Of a stretch of 64,000 bases of DNA, positions 43,567-55,417 are shown piece by piece. Within the stretch, counting starts at the first letter, position 1. Each line of letters begins with the position of its first letter. The translations under genes and the position numbers were made by a program. The notes beneath the pieces were generated by a model. That model worked only from the letters and a program-made list of their open reading frames with translations. It ran no database searches and was not told where the DNA came from. This DNA is from Terana coerulea (Eukaryota; Basidiomycota; Agaricomycetes; Polyporales; Phanerochaetaceae). Location of the stretch: positions 152,558-216,557 of the forward strand of contig JAKOGH010001085.1 of the NCBI GenBank assembly GCA_024811115.1. Direction: 5' to 3'.

Positions 43567-45105
43567 ATGGACGCCAAACAACTCGCAGCGCTGTCTCGTA
43601 AAGACATCCAGACCTTCGCAAAGGCAAGCTTTCCTTGGAAGGAGTGGCCACTTCGCCTCGACTCACCTCTGTATAGGCTGCTGGGATCCGGGCTAACCAG
43701 AAGACTGAAGTACTCGTCAAGGAGCTGCTGGTGCGCTCTGCTAAGCAAGTGGCGAGGTGAGCCATACCGCCCCTAATACATAGAGACCATTGCTAATGTT
43801 GAGTCAGTCCATTTGTTGCAAATCAACCTCTTGAAGACAGGCATTGTGATGTGGCGCGCGCCGCCGGGGACGAAACCGAGTCGTTTGGCAGTTCTGAGCT
43901 CTCACCGACCCGGCCAGAAGCCGCAGATACAGAAGGCAAGCAGTTGCCTCACCACCCAACGTACCAATCTCCTAAGGAATCTCTGCAATCAGTACCCTCG
44001 AATGTTCGTCGCTCGGCTAGAGTGAAGCGGGTAACACAGGTGTCTGCAGTGCAAGCTTCCGACGCTGCGAAGGTCGCACAGTCATCAGTTCATAAGGGTA
44101 AGGGCAAAGCTGTACTTCCCCGGCCGAGCCCAGGTCCAGTCAACGCAACACTATTTCTGTAGAGCCCACCGGTAACAGTAAGTACCGCTCCGTCTCCGTA
44201 CTCGCCCTTGCTCATCCCTTATAGGCATCATCAGCGGCCAGCCGTCCCTTGACAGACAGTCAGGGCCTCAACTCCCGGAGCCTGTCCCGCACATAGAGCC
44301 TACACCCCATATATCGGCCTTCGGCGTACCAGGCTCCGCTGGCCCGTCCGGGGCAGTACCTCGACAAGGGCAAAGTATGGACTCAGGTGCTGCAACAAGC
44401 GGCCGAAACGAGCCCAGCTCAAGCAAGCTCATCGCCCCGTTGACGGAGCAGGCTGTTCCCCCGCAGCCTTTCGCAGGACCCTCCGGACCTCGAATCACGC
44501 CCAACGGGAAGCACGTCCAACTAGACCCGTCAGAGCCACCGCGAGAACGCGTGATCTTCCGCCAGGGCTCCCCCAATCGACCATCGGCAACCCGGCAGAA
44601 GGAGCAGCGGAAACCTGCGCCATCGCACACGCAGATTCGTCGGTATCTGCGAGAGTGCACGCAGTATGCCCAGGAGGAAGAGGGCCTACTGAAAGAAGTG
44701 CAGAAGGTCTACAGTATCATCCGGCTCACCAACAATCATGTCAACATTGTGTATGAAGAGCTAGAAGGCCTGCGCAAGCAGCGGAAGGTCATCGAGAAGG
44801 AGTACTTCCGCTTGCTAAAGCAAAACCCGAAGCTGCATGATGGCTCCAAGGAATGGACACCGGGCGATATTACGACTGCGGCGGGCTCAAAGGAGGGCCA
44901 TCCAAAGTGGGAACTCGGCGACTACACCGACCTTGACGAGGAAGAAGAGCCGACTTACATGGCGGAGGACTCGGATATTGACTCAGACTCGCAGCAGTCA
45001 AACGAGAGTAGTCCACGAAAACGCCCCAGCCGCGACATGAAGGACGACAGGTTTCCGGGCCAGCTCTTGGCGACCCCTCCGCGGAAGCGGCAGCGCTGGG
45101 TATAG
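43567..45105 (+). CDS. SAP-like N-terminal domain, coiled-coil acidic nuclear protein
   Basis: The first exon MDAKQLAALSRKDIQTFAK joins, across a GC-AG intron (43624-43676, AAG|GCAAGC...TATAG), to AAGIRANQKTEVLVKELL. Together they make a SAP-like helix-turn-helix seen in many basidiomycete proteins. A disordered Ser/Pro-rich centre follows, with SARVKRVTQ and KGKGKA. A coiled coil spans EECTQYAQ-type sequence to KQRKVIEKEYFRLLKQNP. The end is acidic (DLDEEEEP, EDSDIDSDSQQ) with a basic PPRKRQRWV tail. Near 44150 the frame shifts before ISVEPTGN. This is either one missing base, or an intron from GTAAGG at about 44097 to TTTCTGTAG at 44162 with a 15-base exon after it. No homologue of known function is recognised; chromatin or DNA association is a guess. 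Confidence 0.7.
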
Positions 45106-45625
45106 CCTTTACTAGGTGTTTCGAATTATTGTGATGTATTTCTTTTGTATTCAGGAATGTTTGTGAATTTGGTACGCAAGCTGATTCGAGAACATGTGGT
45201 CGTGAGTTGGCCCAGTCCATTGTCATTTAACATCCAAGCGCCTATCTCTTCAAGTTCTCCGAGTAAACTTAAACGCCACAAAGGTGATGGCCAAATCGAG
45301 AATGTGGATGCTACTGGAGGGCAGTAGCACCGTTCGCGACTGACAATCAAACGATAAACATGGCCGTAAGCCTACGATACCACAGATACAATACACCGAC
45401 CTTGCACCAAAAAGACGACAAGCCTGAGTACTAGATATGTATCCATGGCACCGCGAACCAGCCCGTGATAACCTTCGAGCGCGCCGTAACTGGTACTAAG
45501 TAGAAAGCCTAGTAATAACGGAATCATGCATATAGCTCGATTGTCATGCTGTAACTCCTCTATCTTTCCTAAGCTTTAATTTCCCCCAGATATTCCCTTT
45601 CTACGGTCTACCGGTTTCCTTGAGC
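45106..45625. other. Convergent 3' spacer
   Basis: 520 bases between the stops of the SAP-like gene and the DJ-1 family gene; no coding signal. Confidence 0.4.
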
Positions 45626-46330
45626 TTAGGCCTGAGCTTGCTCGGGGTAAAATTGCCCGCGGTCCCCAATATCTGCCATCCCACAGACCAATTCAGCAAC
45701 CTCAGGGGCGAACTTCTTGCGAATGAATGCCGCGAGTGCATCCGCTCCATTCGTTACCCCGCCACTGGTCCAAAATTTTCCGTCCTCCTCCCACCTCTTT
45801 TCCGTCCACTGGACCTTGGGTGCGATGTTCTTCACCATGGGCAGCAAGACGCGGGGTCCCGTAGCCTTCGCGCCGTCGAGAATGCCTGACTGAGCGAGCA
45901 CGAGTGTGCCGGTGCAGACACCGATGACAATCTGCGCCTTCGGCACCTGAGCACGGATGAACGCCTTCTCAGCCTCTGTGGCCTGGTACCGAGGCTCAGG
46001 CCCAGGGACAAACAGATAATCGAGCTGTCCAGCACTCTCAAACCCGTGCTGAAAATCACGCGCGTGAGTCTAAACGATGTTTGAAAGCGTTTGTAAATAT
46101 ATACACACCGTGACCGCAATTTTGACACCGCCGGTCAACTTGTGGAAGCCCTCTCCCTTCTCAGAGATGTAGAGGAACTCGTAGTCCTGACCCTTGGCGA
46201 TGAGCGGCTCCGGCAAGTTGCACGCCCGCAGATATTCTTTGGCCGTCATCGCAAGGACGTCGATAGCAGAGGCATCGAGGAATTGGATTTCGTCGCTGAC
46301 GAGGAGGACGCCAACTTTGATAGGTGCCAT
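45626..46330 (-). CDS. DJ-1/PfpI superfamily protein (class I glutamine amidotransferase-like)
   Basis: The start MAPIKVGVLLVSDEIQFLD opens the Rossmann-like fold. One intron of about 60 bases splits AVT from HGFESAGQLDYLFVPG. The nucleophile elbow is IGVCTGTLVLAQSG, with Cys in the C-T-G-T turn. SGGVTNGADALAAFIRK follows, as in many ThiJ/PfpI proteins, and the product ends PEQAQA. It is about 215 residues. Members include glyoxalase III-like enzymes, isocyanide hydratase-like proteins and transcription-regulator domains. The Cys elbow and the downstream SGGVTNG are closest to the isonitrile hydratase/InhA-like branch, which I cannot confirm. No signal peptide. Confidence 0.85.
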
Positions 46331-46890
46331 GGTAAGAATTGTGGGTGACGACTTGAGCAGGTTGTCGGACTCTGCTGCACGCCCTGGAGCTCTTTATATC
46401 CTACCGGCAGACGCGCTGAACTCGACTTGCACGACGAGAAAGTGCTAAAGGCACTGTGGCTTGGTACGTGCGAACGACCGAGGGTGGGCATCATTGAAAC
46501 CAAGGTGAGGCGGCATCGGCTGTGCAGCAGAACCGCAGCTAACGTCGCAGCCCAAGCGAGAGTTTGTTTGAACACACGGACGGTGAAATCACCGGCGAAG
46601 CGACCGTCCACATAACCTCCTGGCCGTCGGGTAGATGGCACGCAGCACAGCGCAGCAAGTAGCTGACACAGGATCTATCATATTTGACGCCCGTAGATGC
46701 CAGTTAGCCAGCTGCTGACCGCTAAGAACAGACGAACGTAGCCCATATACCATATGGTATTGATAAATACAACCCGCAGCCGCCTGGCTGATTAAGGCCG
46801 ACTCCAGTGTGTCCAAAGAGATGACAGGTAATGAGAACTCACGCCAGACAGAAATGGTGGTTATACAAAGCGACGCCATATTCAAGAACG
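46331..46890. promoter_or_regulatory. Upstream region of the DJ-1 family gene
   Basis: 560 bases. A minus-strand TATA-like stretch (complement of CTTTATATCC) lies at 46391-46400, about 60 bases before the ATG at 46330. No gene supported. Confidence 0.35.
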
Positions 46891-48350
46891 CTACATATGA
46901 AAAACTTCGGCCGCTGGGGAGACAGACCGAGGAGTGAGAAGTTGCCGGGAGGCTTCGTCTAACGCATCCCACTCGGAATTACGGATGGGGGATGGCCGCC
47001 GCTCAGATGCGGCTGCTGCACTTTCCGTTCCGCTTTCTGAACTTCTGGATGGTCCGTCTGGGCGAGGTGAAGCACCATCGGCAGGGGAAGCACGTCGGGT
47101 CAACATGGACTCTGGGGCGAGAAGCCCGCCCCTGCGAAGGCGTGGCGGTGCCGTCTGGGTCCTCGAAGCAAAGTCTCCAGCATCGAGCGAAGACGTCGAA
47201 GGGGATGCACGCCCTGTCAAGGAGTACCACAGCTGCGAGGAGGTCTGATGACCAGGACTGGCGGAGGTCGAGGACTCGCCCGCGTGCCCGTCTTCTGCCG
47301 AGCTAGATGGCCAAGGGCCGTCGTTGTCTGCATCAATGCGCAGATGAGGGTCGGACCAAGCGGTCAATGGAAAGAACCGGCGTCCCAGGCGGTGATGGTT
47401 GGATGAGCTGGCCTCTGCGGCGGGACGGTCCAGGAGTGACGCGAATCGCCAAGTGCCGTCAGCTGAGTCCTCAGCGCGGACGGTCTCGGCGGCTTCTGCA
47501 TTTTGCCTGACTATGGAGCGGCGTCGGGAGGCGAAGTCGTTGAAATCCATGGCACGCGACCGTGTAGGTCGCCGTACCGACCGTTGGCGCGACAACGAAG
47601 AGGAGCCAGAGGACCCATAGGGCGGTATCGGCTGAGGACTAGGTGGGACAGGGCCCAGTATGGGTGTTGGTGGAGACACAGGGCGAGGGCTAGTGACCCT
47701 TTCGCGAGGTGGGTCTCGTATCGGAATGAGCCGTGAAGCGTTGAAGGGCATGTAAGCGTCGTAGAGGGCGGAGTTCATTCGGGACCCCTCGGCTGCCCCG
47801 AGCAGCTCAGTAGCTTCATCTTCATCTTCAGAAGGTAGCTCTATGTCTACGTTATTCGAGATGTAGTCCGCCGTGTAACGTCTAGCAGCAAAACGGTGAC
47901 GTTCGCGGTATATTTGCGATGATGTGGCTTGCATACGCAAGGTCTTGGCGGTCCGCTCAGAAATCATGCTTTTCTCGGCCGGGGTTGTGCGCGTACGACG
48001 CTCGGCTACCTCCTATGGTAGAAGATAAGACTTACTCCTATGTCGAGAGCTAAGCACGCACCTTGACCAAGACGTCGACTAACGTTGCAGTGAACGAATC
48101 CCCTGCATCCAATTCCTCTATAAACGTCTCGTAGGTAATAGTTGGCTCTCCCTTCTCTAACTTGGCTCGCTTAATGGCGCCGACTCTACATGGAGTCTGA
48201 GCATGTTTACGGCCCTGAACTAGGCCATACTTACACCAGAGTCTTGATTTTGTCGCGAAGCACGTCGTCCTGGTGGTTCAACGTCCTGAAGCCGTTTCAA
48301 TGAGCGCCGCGCATAAGACTGAGAGCTATATCCACATACCATTTACCCAT
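46891..48350 (-). CDS. Disordered Ser/Pro-rich protein with conserved-looking N terminus
   Basis: The start MGKWTLNHQDDVLRDKIKTL is built from a tiny first exon (ATGGGTAAATG) plus two or three further exons: RAKLEKGEPTITYETFIEEL, DSFTATLVDVLVKEVAERR, then the long last exon from about 47999. The last exon contains RERHRFAARRYTADYISNNV, PFNASRLIPIRDPPRERV, SRAMDFNDFASRRRSIVRQ, LSRQRSVRRPTRSR and a long disordered Ser-rich tail ending AAEVFHM, about 435 residues in total. Helices near the N terminus and short conserved-looking motifs suggest a real protein. I do not recognise the family. It shares a 416 bp divergent promoter with TFIIB. Confidence 0.65.
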
Positions 48351-48766
48351 TTTGACGACCACTGTAGTCGCAAGATGTACAGTGGACTTTGCGGCTGTAG
48401 AAGGGTGTGACCTAGGACGCAGGCGAGTGAGAACAAGTGCTGATCCCGAGTTCGGAGCCTGAGCGTATTTCCAGATCTGGAAGCTGAGTCAGCACAGCAG
48501 TAAGGGACGACTCCGCGTTCCTTTGTCCCTCACGTTTCTTCGTCATTGACCACGACGTCGTCCACGCTCGTGTGTCAATTATCCCCCATTCCACTCTCGT
48601 TTTAGGCTTGAGATACTCTTGCTGTCGCCGCGCCTTGTTGCAGTCGTTGCGAGGCCACCCAAAGTTTTTGAGCCAACTTCGCGACCCCTGCATCGCCTCG
48701 CCACATCGAAGCAGAAAACCTCCTTCGTCGTCGAACACCCACCCTATAGCCCAGTTCGCATACACC
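48351..48766. promoter_or_regulatory. Bidirectional promoter (disordered protein / TFIIB)
   Basis: 416 bases between divergent start codons. A long antisense frame over TFIIB (48412-49122) intrudes here but is a shadow. Confidence 0.4.
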
Positions 48767-49881
48767 ATGGCATACTCGCAGCCCTTTCCTCGCAACCAGC
48801 CTATAGAGAAAGTGCAGGCTCCAACCTTTGGACCTGACCTCGCTGTGCGCCTCATCTGCCCCGATTGCAGGGATCCAAATCCCAACATTGTCGAGGAATT
48901 CAGCAGCGGAGATCTGGTGTGCGGTACCTGCGGACTGGTGCTGGGTGACAGGGTGGTCGACACAAGGAGTGAATGGCGTGTAAGTACATGTCCCACCTGC
49001 CTGTTCTCGCGGTGGCACCAGTTGCTTCTACTGTTGATCATTAGACATTCGCCAATGACGAAGGAGACGATCCGTCCCGTGTCGGTGCTGTCATTGATCC
49101 GCTCATGGAGGGCGTAGAGCAATTGGACACCACGATTTCCTTCAAGGATGGCGGGTCCGGTCTCGCTCGCGAGCTGCAGCGCGCAGCCTCTCGAGGGTCA
49201 GCATCCCGCTCCGAGCGAAACCTGCTCCAAGCCTTCCGCGACATCTCGAGCTGGTGCGACCAGTTCTCGCTGCCGAAAACTATCTCCGATATCGCCAAGC
49301 AGCTATACAAACGCTCTGATGAGGAGAAGCTGTTGCGTGGGAAACCCCTCGAGGCCGTCATTGCCGCCTGCATCTTCATCGCATGCCGCAAGGCGCACGT
49401 ACCTCGTACGTTCCGCGAGATATGTAACCTCACGCACGTCAGCAAGAAGGTGCTGGGGCAGTGTTATAAGCAGCTGGAGCAGGCATTTAACCTCGCGCCT
49501 GGTGCAACTGATCGCCACTCAAACGCAGCCTCTTCTGGCACGGGTCCCGAGGACCTGTTGGTGCGTTACTGCAACCACTTGGACCTCCCTCCCAACGTCC
49601 AGCCCATCTGCTCGGATATCATCGTCAAGGCGCGCGACCTCGGCATCGCCCTTGGTCGTTCGCCGATATCCGTCGCGGGCGGTGCAATCTACTTTACCAC
49701 ACATCTCCTCGGGAAGTCGAAGAGCATGAAGGATATCAGCGCTGTCGCTGGGGTCAGCGAGGCGACGATCAAGTTGGTGTACAGGCTTTACTACGCGGAC
49801 AAGGAGAAGCTGGTGAAGGAGGAGTGGATCAAGGATGGAAAGGCGAAACTGGAGAGGCTTCCGGTAGAGTCCTCCAAGTAG
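48767..49881 (+). CDS. sua7: Transcription initiation factor IIB (TFIIB)
   Basis: Two exons (48767-48979 and 49045-49881) give 349 residues. The zinc ribbon is at residues of about 28-62 (CPDCRD...[20 protein letters not shown]). The B-reader/linker ([14 protein letters not shown]) follows. Two cyclin-like repeats come next: [20 protein letters not shown] to [15 protein letters not shown], then [12 protein letters not shown] to [24 protein letters not shown] bridges TBP-bound promoters and RNA polymerase II and sets start-site choice. The start [12 protein letters not shown] is the first Met before the ribbon at the usual distance. The frame is intact, and the stop is 225 bases from the convergent RRS1 gene. 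Confidence 0.97.
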
Positions 49882-50106
49882 GACGTACGAGGCTGATCAC
49901 TGGGAGGCGGGGGACGGAATGGACGTTATTTTATAGCCTGCAATATGCATTACCGTGTAATATATCCGTTCCATCCGTAGGCTGAGATGCATGCAATGGA
50001 AGCAGTGTTTTAACAGACCACGGAGGGAAATTAGTGTGCTGAAATATCGAAAGTCGGCGACGGATGCACACTATCGCACACCAAAGATGATATGGGAGAG
50101 AGACAG

Positions 50107-51279
50107 CTACCGCTTCCCCTTTCCACCCCGACCCCGCTTGCTGTCGCCACCTCTGGCCAGTGAGGCGCTGCCCTGACCCTTGCTGGCAAACCGTACAGCT
50201 TTTCTGACGTTGAGCACCGCATCCCTCGTCTTCGACTTCTTTGGCTCAGGACCGTCGCGATCCAATCTTGTCAAGATGGCCATGTTTTGAGACTTCTCTT
50301 GGTGAGATGACACTTCGGTTGGGTCAAACTGTGCATCCAACGAGCGGTCAGTGGATAGGACATCCAAGGGTGAAAAGGTAGACGCACCTTGCGCTTGACA
50401 CCCTTGACCTTCTTCTCGCCCTCTAGCTTCTTGTCGAAGCGCCCCATGCTCGCTGTGCTTGCCCGCGTCGTCGCTAACGTACCGTCAATCTCGCGTTTTC
50501 GCTGGGCGTTCGTCGGTCGTGGGGTGCCGAGCTCGATGCATCCTCACTTGGCTTAGCAGCACGCTCGAGGTTCTTTTGTTGCTGGCGTTCGTTCTTTGCC
50601 ACGCGAGCCTTGCGCTCTTCACGGGCTTTTTAGATGGATCGAAGTCGATGTCTGGAGACCATCGCAGACTTGTTAGATATTTCACAGGAGGGAACGCACG
50701 GGCAGACATACCAGCATTTTTGGGCACTTCCGTGAGCCACTGTCCTTCCTCTTTCTTGTTCGCTCCCTTCCAGCCCCATCTATCAACCCAGTCCTGCTTC
50801 TCCTCATCCCACACCCTCTTGTCCTTCTTGCTGTGCGAGATGCCCTTCGCCTTGGCAAACTGCTCCCATTTCGTCAGAGGCTTGGGCTTAGGTAATGGTT
50901 TCGCTCTGGGGAGCTGCGTGGTAGGTGGTGGGAGTTGCGCCAGAGGACCATCCGGCGAAGATGTAGTTGGGAGCGAGAAAAGTGCAGCGATGAGAGTTTG
51001 TACACCATCGCGCGCTGTTGACCGGAGGTAATCCTCGAGGTTTGCTCTGATAAAAAGGTTAGGAAGAACTTCACAACCTACGCCAGTTACATACTCGTAG
51101 CTCTCTTCGTCTATAGGATTCAAGTCTGCGACCGTCAGGTAGCCAGCATCGACCTCGAGAGGTATCTCTTTGTCAACGACAATAGCCTGTCTGCTATAGT
51201 ATTAATAAATTCTCAAAGTATTATTTCGTGAGACGTACTGCTTGGCAGCGTGCTCAGCAAGAATATCCGAAACGTCCAT
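50107..51279 (-). CDS. RRS1: Ribosome biogenesis regulatory protein RRS1, two frame breaks
   Basis: The first exon MDVSDILAEHAAKQ (51279-51239) joins across a short intron to AIVVDKEIPLEVDAGYL. Next come LPNLFIRANLEDYLRSTARD, LPRAKPLPKPKPLTKWEQFA (RRS1 signature), KGISHSKKDKRVWDEEKQ and DRWGWKGANKKEEGQWLTEV. DIDFDPSKKP, REERKARVAKNERQQ, REIDGTLATTRASTASMGRF and KVKGVKRKFDPTEVSSHQEK follow, with a basic tail GGKGKR. RRS1 joins Rpf2 and 5S RNP in 60S pre-ribosomes. One base is missing in the run at 50623-50625 (after SKKP) and another near 50504-50506 (before QRKREID); both are in C runs on the coding strand. Without correction the frame ends early. Confidence 0.92.
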
Positions 51280-52716
51280 GCCGCCTGCAGATAATGTAGT
51301 CGAGACGAACAGGCACGCTTCGCAGAAGGGAGGTGGTTGTGGATGAGCACGAAAAGTTGCCGTTTACGCTAGTGCTGAATCTGAGATCCGCGATACAGCC
51401 ATCCAATCACAGTCCAGAGCCGATCCGGACACTGGGTGGGCGGCTCATTTCTGTTGGGCGCAGAACTGTAACATAAACGATTACATAAGGTACAGTTTTA
51501 TCACATTTCTGCAGCATCTAAAACGAGATAGAAACTGCAGTAAAATTGTATCGGCTTGCCGTATTAGGCAAGTTGAGCCCACTTTTCCATCGATTCTATC
51601 AGAATTCTTCATGTACAAAACCGTGATAAATCATACCTTTTGTACTCGTTTATGTCACAGTTTTGCAGCTAACAGACAGGGGCCGCCCACCCAGTGATCC
51701 TGGGCCCTGGCTTCTGGAGTTCTTGGCGTCTAATTATTCCTCTTCTTCCTTCCACACCGTCACCGGATTCGACCCTCGCTCCTGGCAAAGTTTTTCGTGG
51801 CACGCACCTGGACCGGACCGTCACAAACGTCTGCAGTGCGTCGTGTTGAGCTATCAAGAATAGATGGCTAGATGTAAACTTTACTACTCCACTCCTGGTC
51901 GTGCAGTGGTAGAAGGTTTCTCTCGTGCAAGGCATGTTCCTACCGCGCTCTCACGCACTATTTGAGCCCGTATGTTGGCAACTGTCACTTACTGCTCGAT
52001 TGTTATTGGATGCTCATTCTAGTGTGCGATAGGACAGCTGTGTAGGGAACAAAGTTGGGCCTTTATAGTCACTTGCACCCTGCCAATCGTTATCTCGAAT
52101 TTTGCTCATGAAGTATTGAGCTCAAGATCGCATGTGGCATGGATCATCTCGCTCCTATCGCTCAGCGGTGCAAGACAATAATATTACATAATCAGATGGC
52201 CGTTCATGACTTGCGCATGGGCACGACCGGCGAACCTGGAGTGCTTGGTGAGCTCAGTCAGGCCCTCTTTGTGGTTCCGAGTCGGCCTCAGGAATCATGA
52301 GTCAAAGCAACACCAGATCTCTCCCTCCGTTTCTGCCACCGTATGCTGGCATAACGCATATTTCATAATGCTTTTCATTTATCACTGTTAGCCGCAGTGC
52401 GGTCTCATGCAGGCAATGCGCAAGGCGCTCGCGCAGACCAGGGATAGACAGTTCATCCACTTGCGGTCGGCTTCAGCACGTCGACTGTGTCGTCACTGCC
52501 CTTTTAGGATGAGTTATCGAAGGTCAGTGCGATCCATCTACAGTAAGTGCTATGACTAAATGGAGGTGCTCTTGCGGCGGAGGATCGTGATGCGACATAT
52601 GAAGTGGAGATGCACGCATATAAAACCTGCGACAGGGCCTTATCGAGAGCCAGCATCTCTTCGCCCCGCTTCGTCCAACACTTCAAGTTCCCCCTCATCC
52701 AGGTTAATACCCACCG
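51280..52716. other. Intergenic with an inverted-repeat element
   Basis: 1.44 kb between the RRS1 start and the Old Yellow Enzyme start. It holds the 267 bp element at 51430-51696; the remainder shows no gene. Confidence 0.45.
51430..51696. mobile_element. MITE-like element, 267 bp, long terminal inverted repeats
   Basis: Both ends read CACTGGGTGGGCGGC inward. The inverted match continues about 80 bases with scattered differences (ACTGT.ACATAAACGA, AAGGTA, TTTATCAC). Most of the element is therefore a fold-back with a short AT-rich loop. The flanks GATCCGGA and GATCCTGG could be a degenerate 8 bp duplication if the last G belongs to the target. No coding capacity. Confidence 0.75.
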
Positions 52717-54262
<1,546 letters not shown>

Positions 54263-55417
54263 TTGTACACCGTCTAGAGGTCTCGGGGCCCTTGTATCAG
54301 TAACCACTCATGTCAATTGCGTTGAATACACTCTGCATATTCAGTATAGGTCATTACAGATGGAATGGCGCGTTCTCAGCGTGATTTAACTCATAATATA
54401 TCATCCCCGGGCGAAGATGACGACAATGATACCTATAGTACACAAACAGTAACAGTGACAAACTCATGCGAAGTATGATCGTGAACAGTCGCCACATAAG
54501 AAGGGCATCTCATAGCAGCGTTGCGCGGTTAGTAACTGGGTTACCGCGGTGAGCAGTAACTTAACGTAACTGGGTTGCAACTTAGTTAACAAGTTGCGCC
54601 TTAACTCAACTTTGCGGTTTCCGGGTCCTGATCTTGGCGCTCTCCGCCAGCCAATCAGAGACCTCAGTTAGCGGCCTGACGGTTAACCTGAGCGCGGACC
54701 CCACGACTACCAGCGTCCTGCTGCGCGTTTATGCTTCAGTTGCCGATCACGTGAATAGTTGCATAGTTATAGTTACAGTTAAGTTACCCCAGTTAAGGTT
54801 TTAGCTATCGGAACTAGTTCATAACTAGTTATTAACTGTCGCAACGCTGTCTCATAGAGTAGTCTGTACGGAGCGCCCATTCCTTATTTGGACTCAGCAA
54901 GCCCTCTATTCAGCGCCTCACTTCCCCCTTCTGTGATTGGGCGACCTCAGTTCTACCAGTGAGTATGTTCTTCGACACCCACTCCTCCCACATATCTGGT
55001 GCTGTTCAGGTTTTTTTGCGCCTTCTTCTAAACTTCGTGGTGAGACGTGACTGGATCGGGACCTTGTGGTGGCGAGAAGAAATCGCGGAGTCAGAAGCAA
55101 TGTCAGGCACTGTTCTTTACCTTGTGCGTACAACATCCACTCGTCCGCTCACATTCATCCTGACATTGCTTGTAGGTACACGCTCTACCACATTCGGAAG
55201 GTCCAATGGCGCATGTGCGTTGTGTGCTTGAAGCTAAACGGTCGCGGTGGCCATCGGTGCTTTGGCTCCAAGTTGAACAGTGTCGGCAAGATCTTGTCTT
55301 TATTCAAAGCATCCTCTTGTTTCCAACAGTCGCAAGATCTACCTTCCCCACAGCACATCATCGCAATTCCTCTGTACCTTCTGACTGCCTCTGAGCACCC
55401 CAGCAGCCTCTCAACTA
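54263..55417. other. Intergenic with a hAT-type element
   Basis: About 1.15 kb. It contains the element at 54516-54849; frames at 54959-55467 have no domain. Confidence 0.4.
54516..54849. mobile_element. hAT-type MITE, 334 bp, with perfect 8 bp target duplication
   Basis: The ends are inverted copies starting CAGCGTTGCG, with further inverted similarity (GTTA.TAACT). The octamer TCTCATAG flanks both sides exactly (54508-54515 and 54850-54857), the target-site length of hAT transposases. The interior is rich in GTTAACT-like palindromic words and has no transposase. Confidence 0.88.

Noticed and set aside
48412..49122. 236-codon minus-strand frame
   Set aside because: It is antisense to the promoter and first exons of the clearly coding TFIIB gene.
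50459..51031. 190-codon plus-strand frame with hydrophobic stretches
   Set aside because: Shadow of RRS1 on the opposite strand; the RRS1 frame carries the family motifs.
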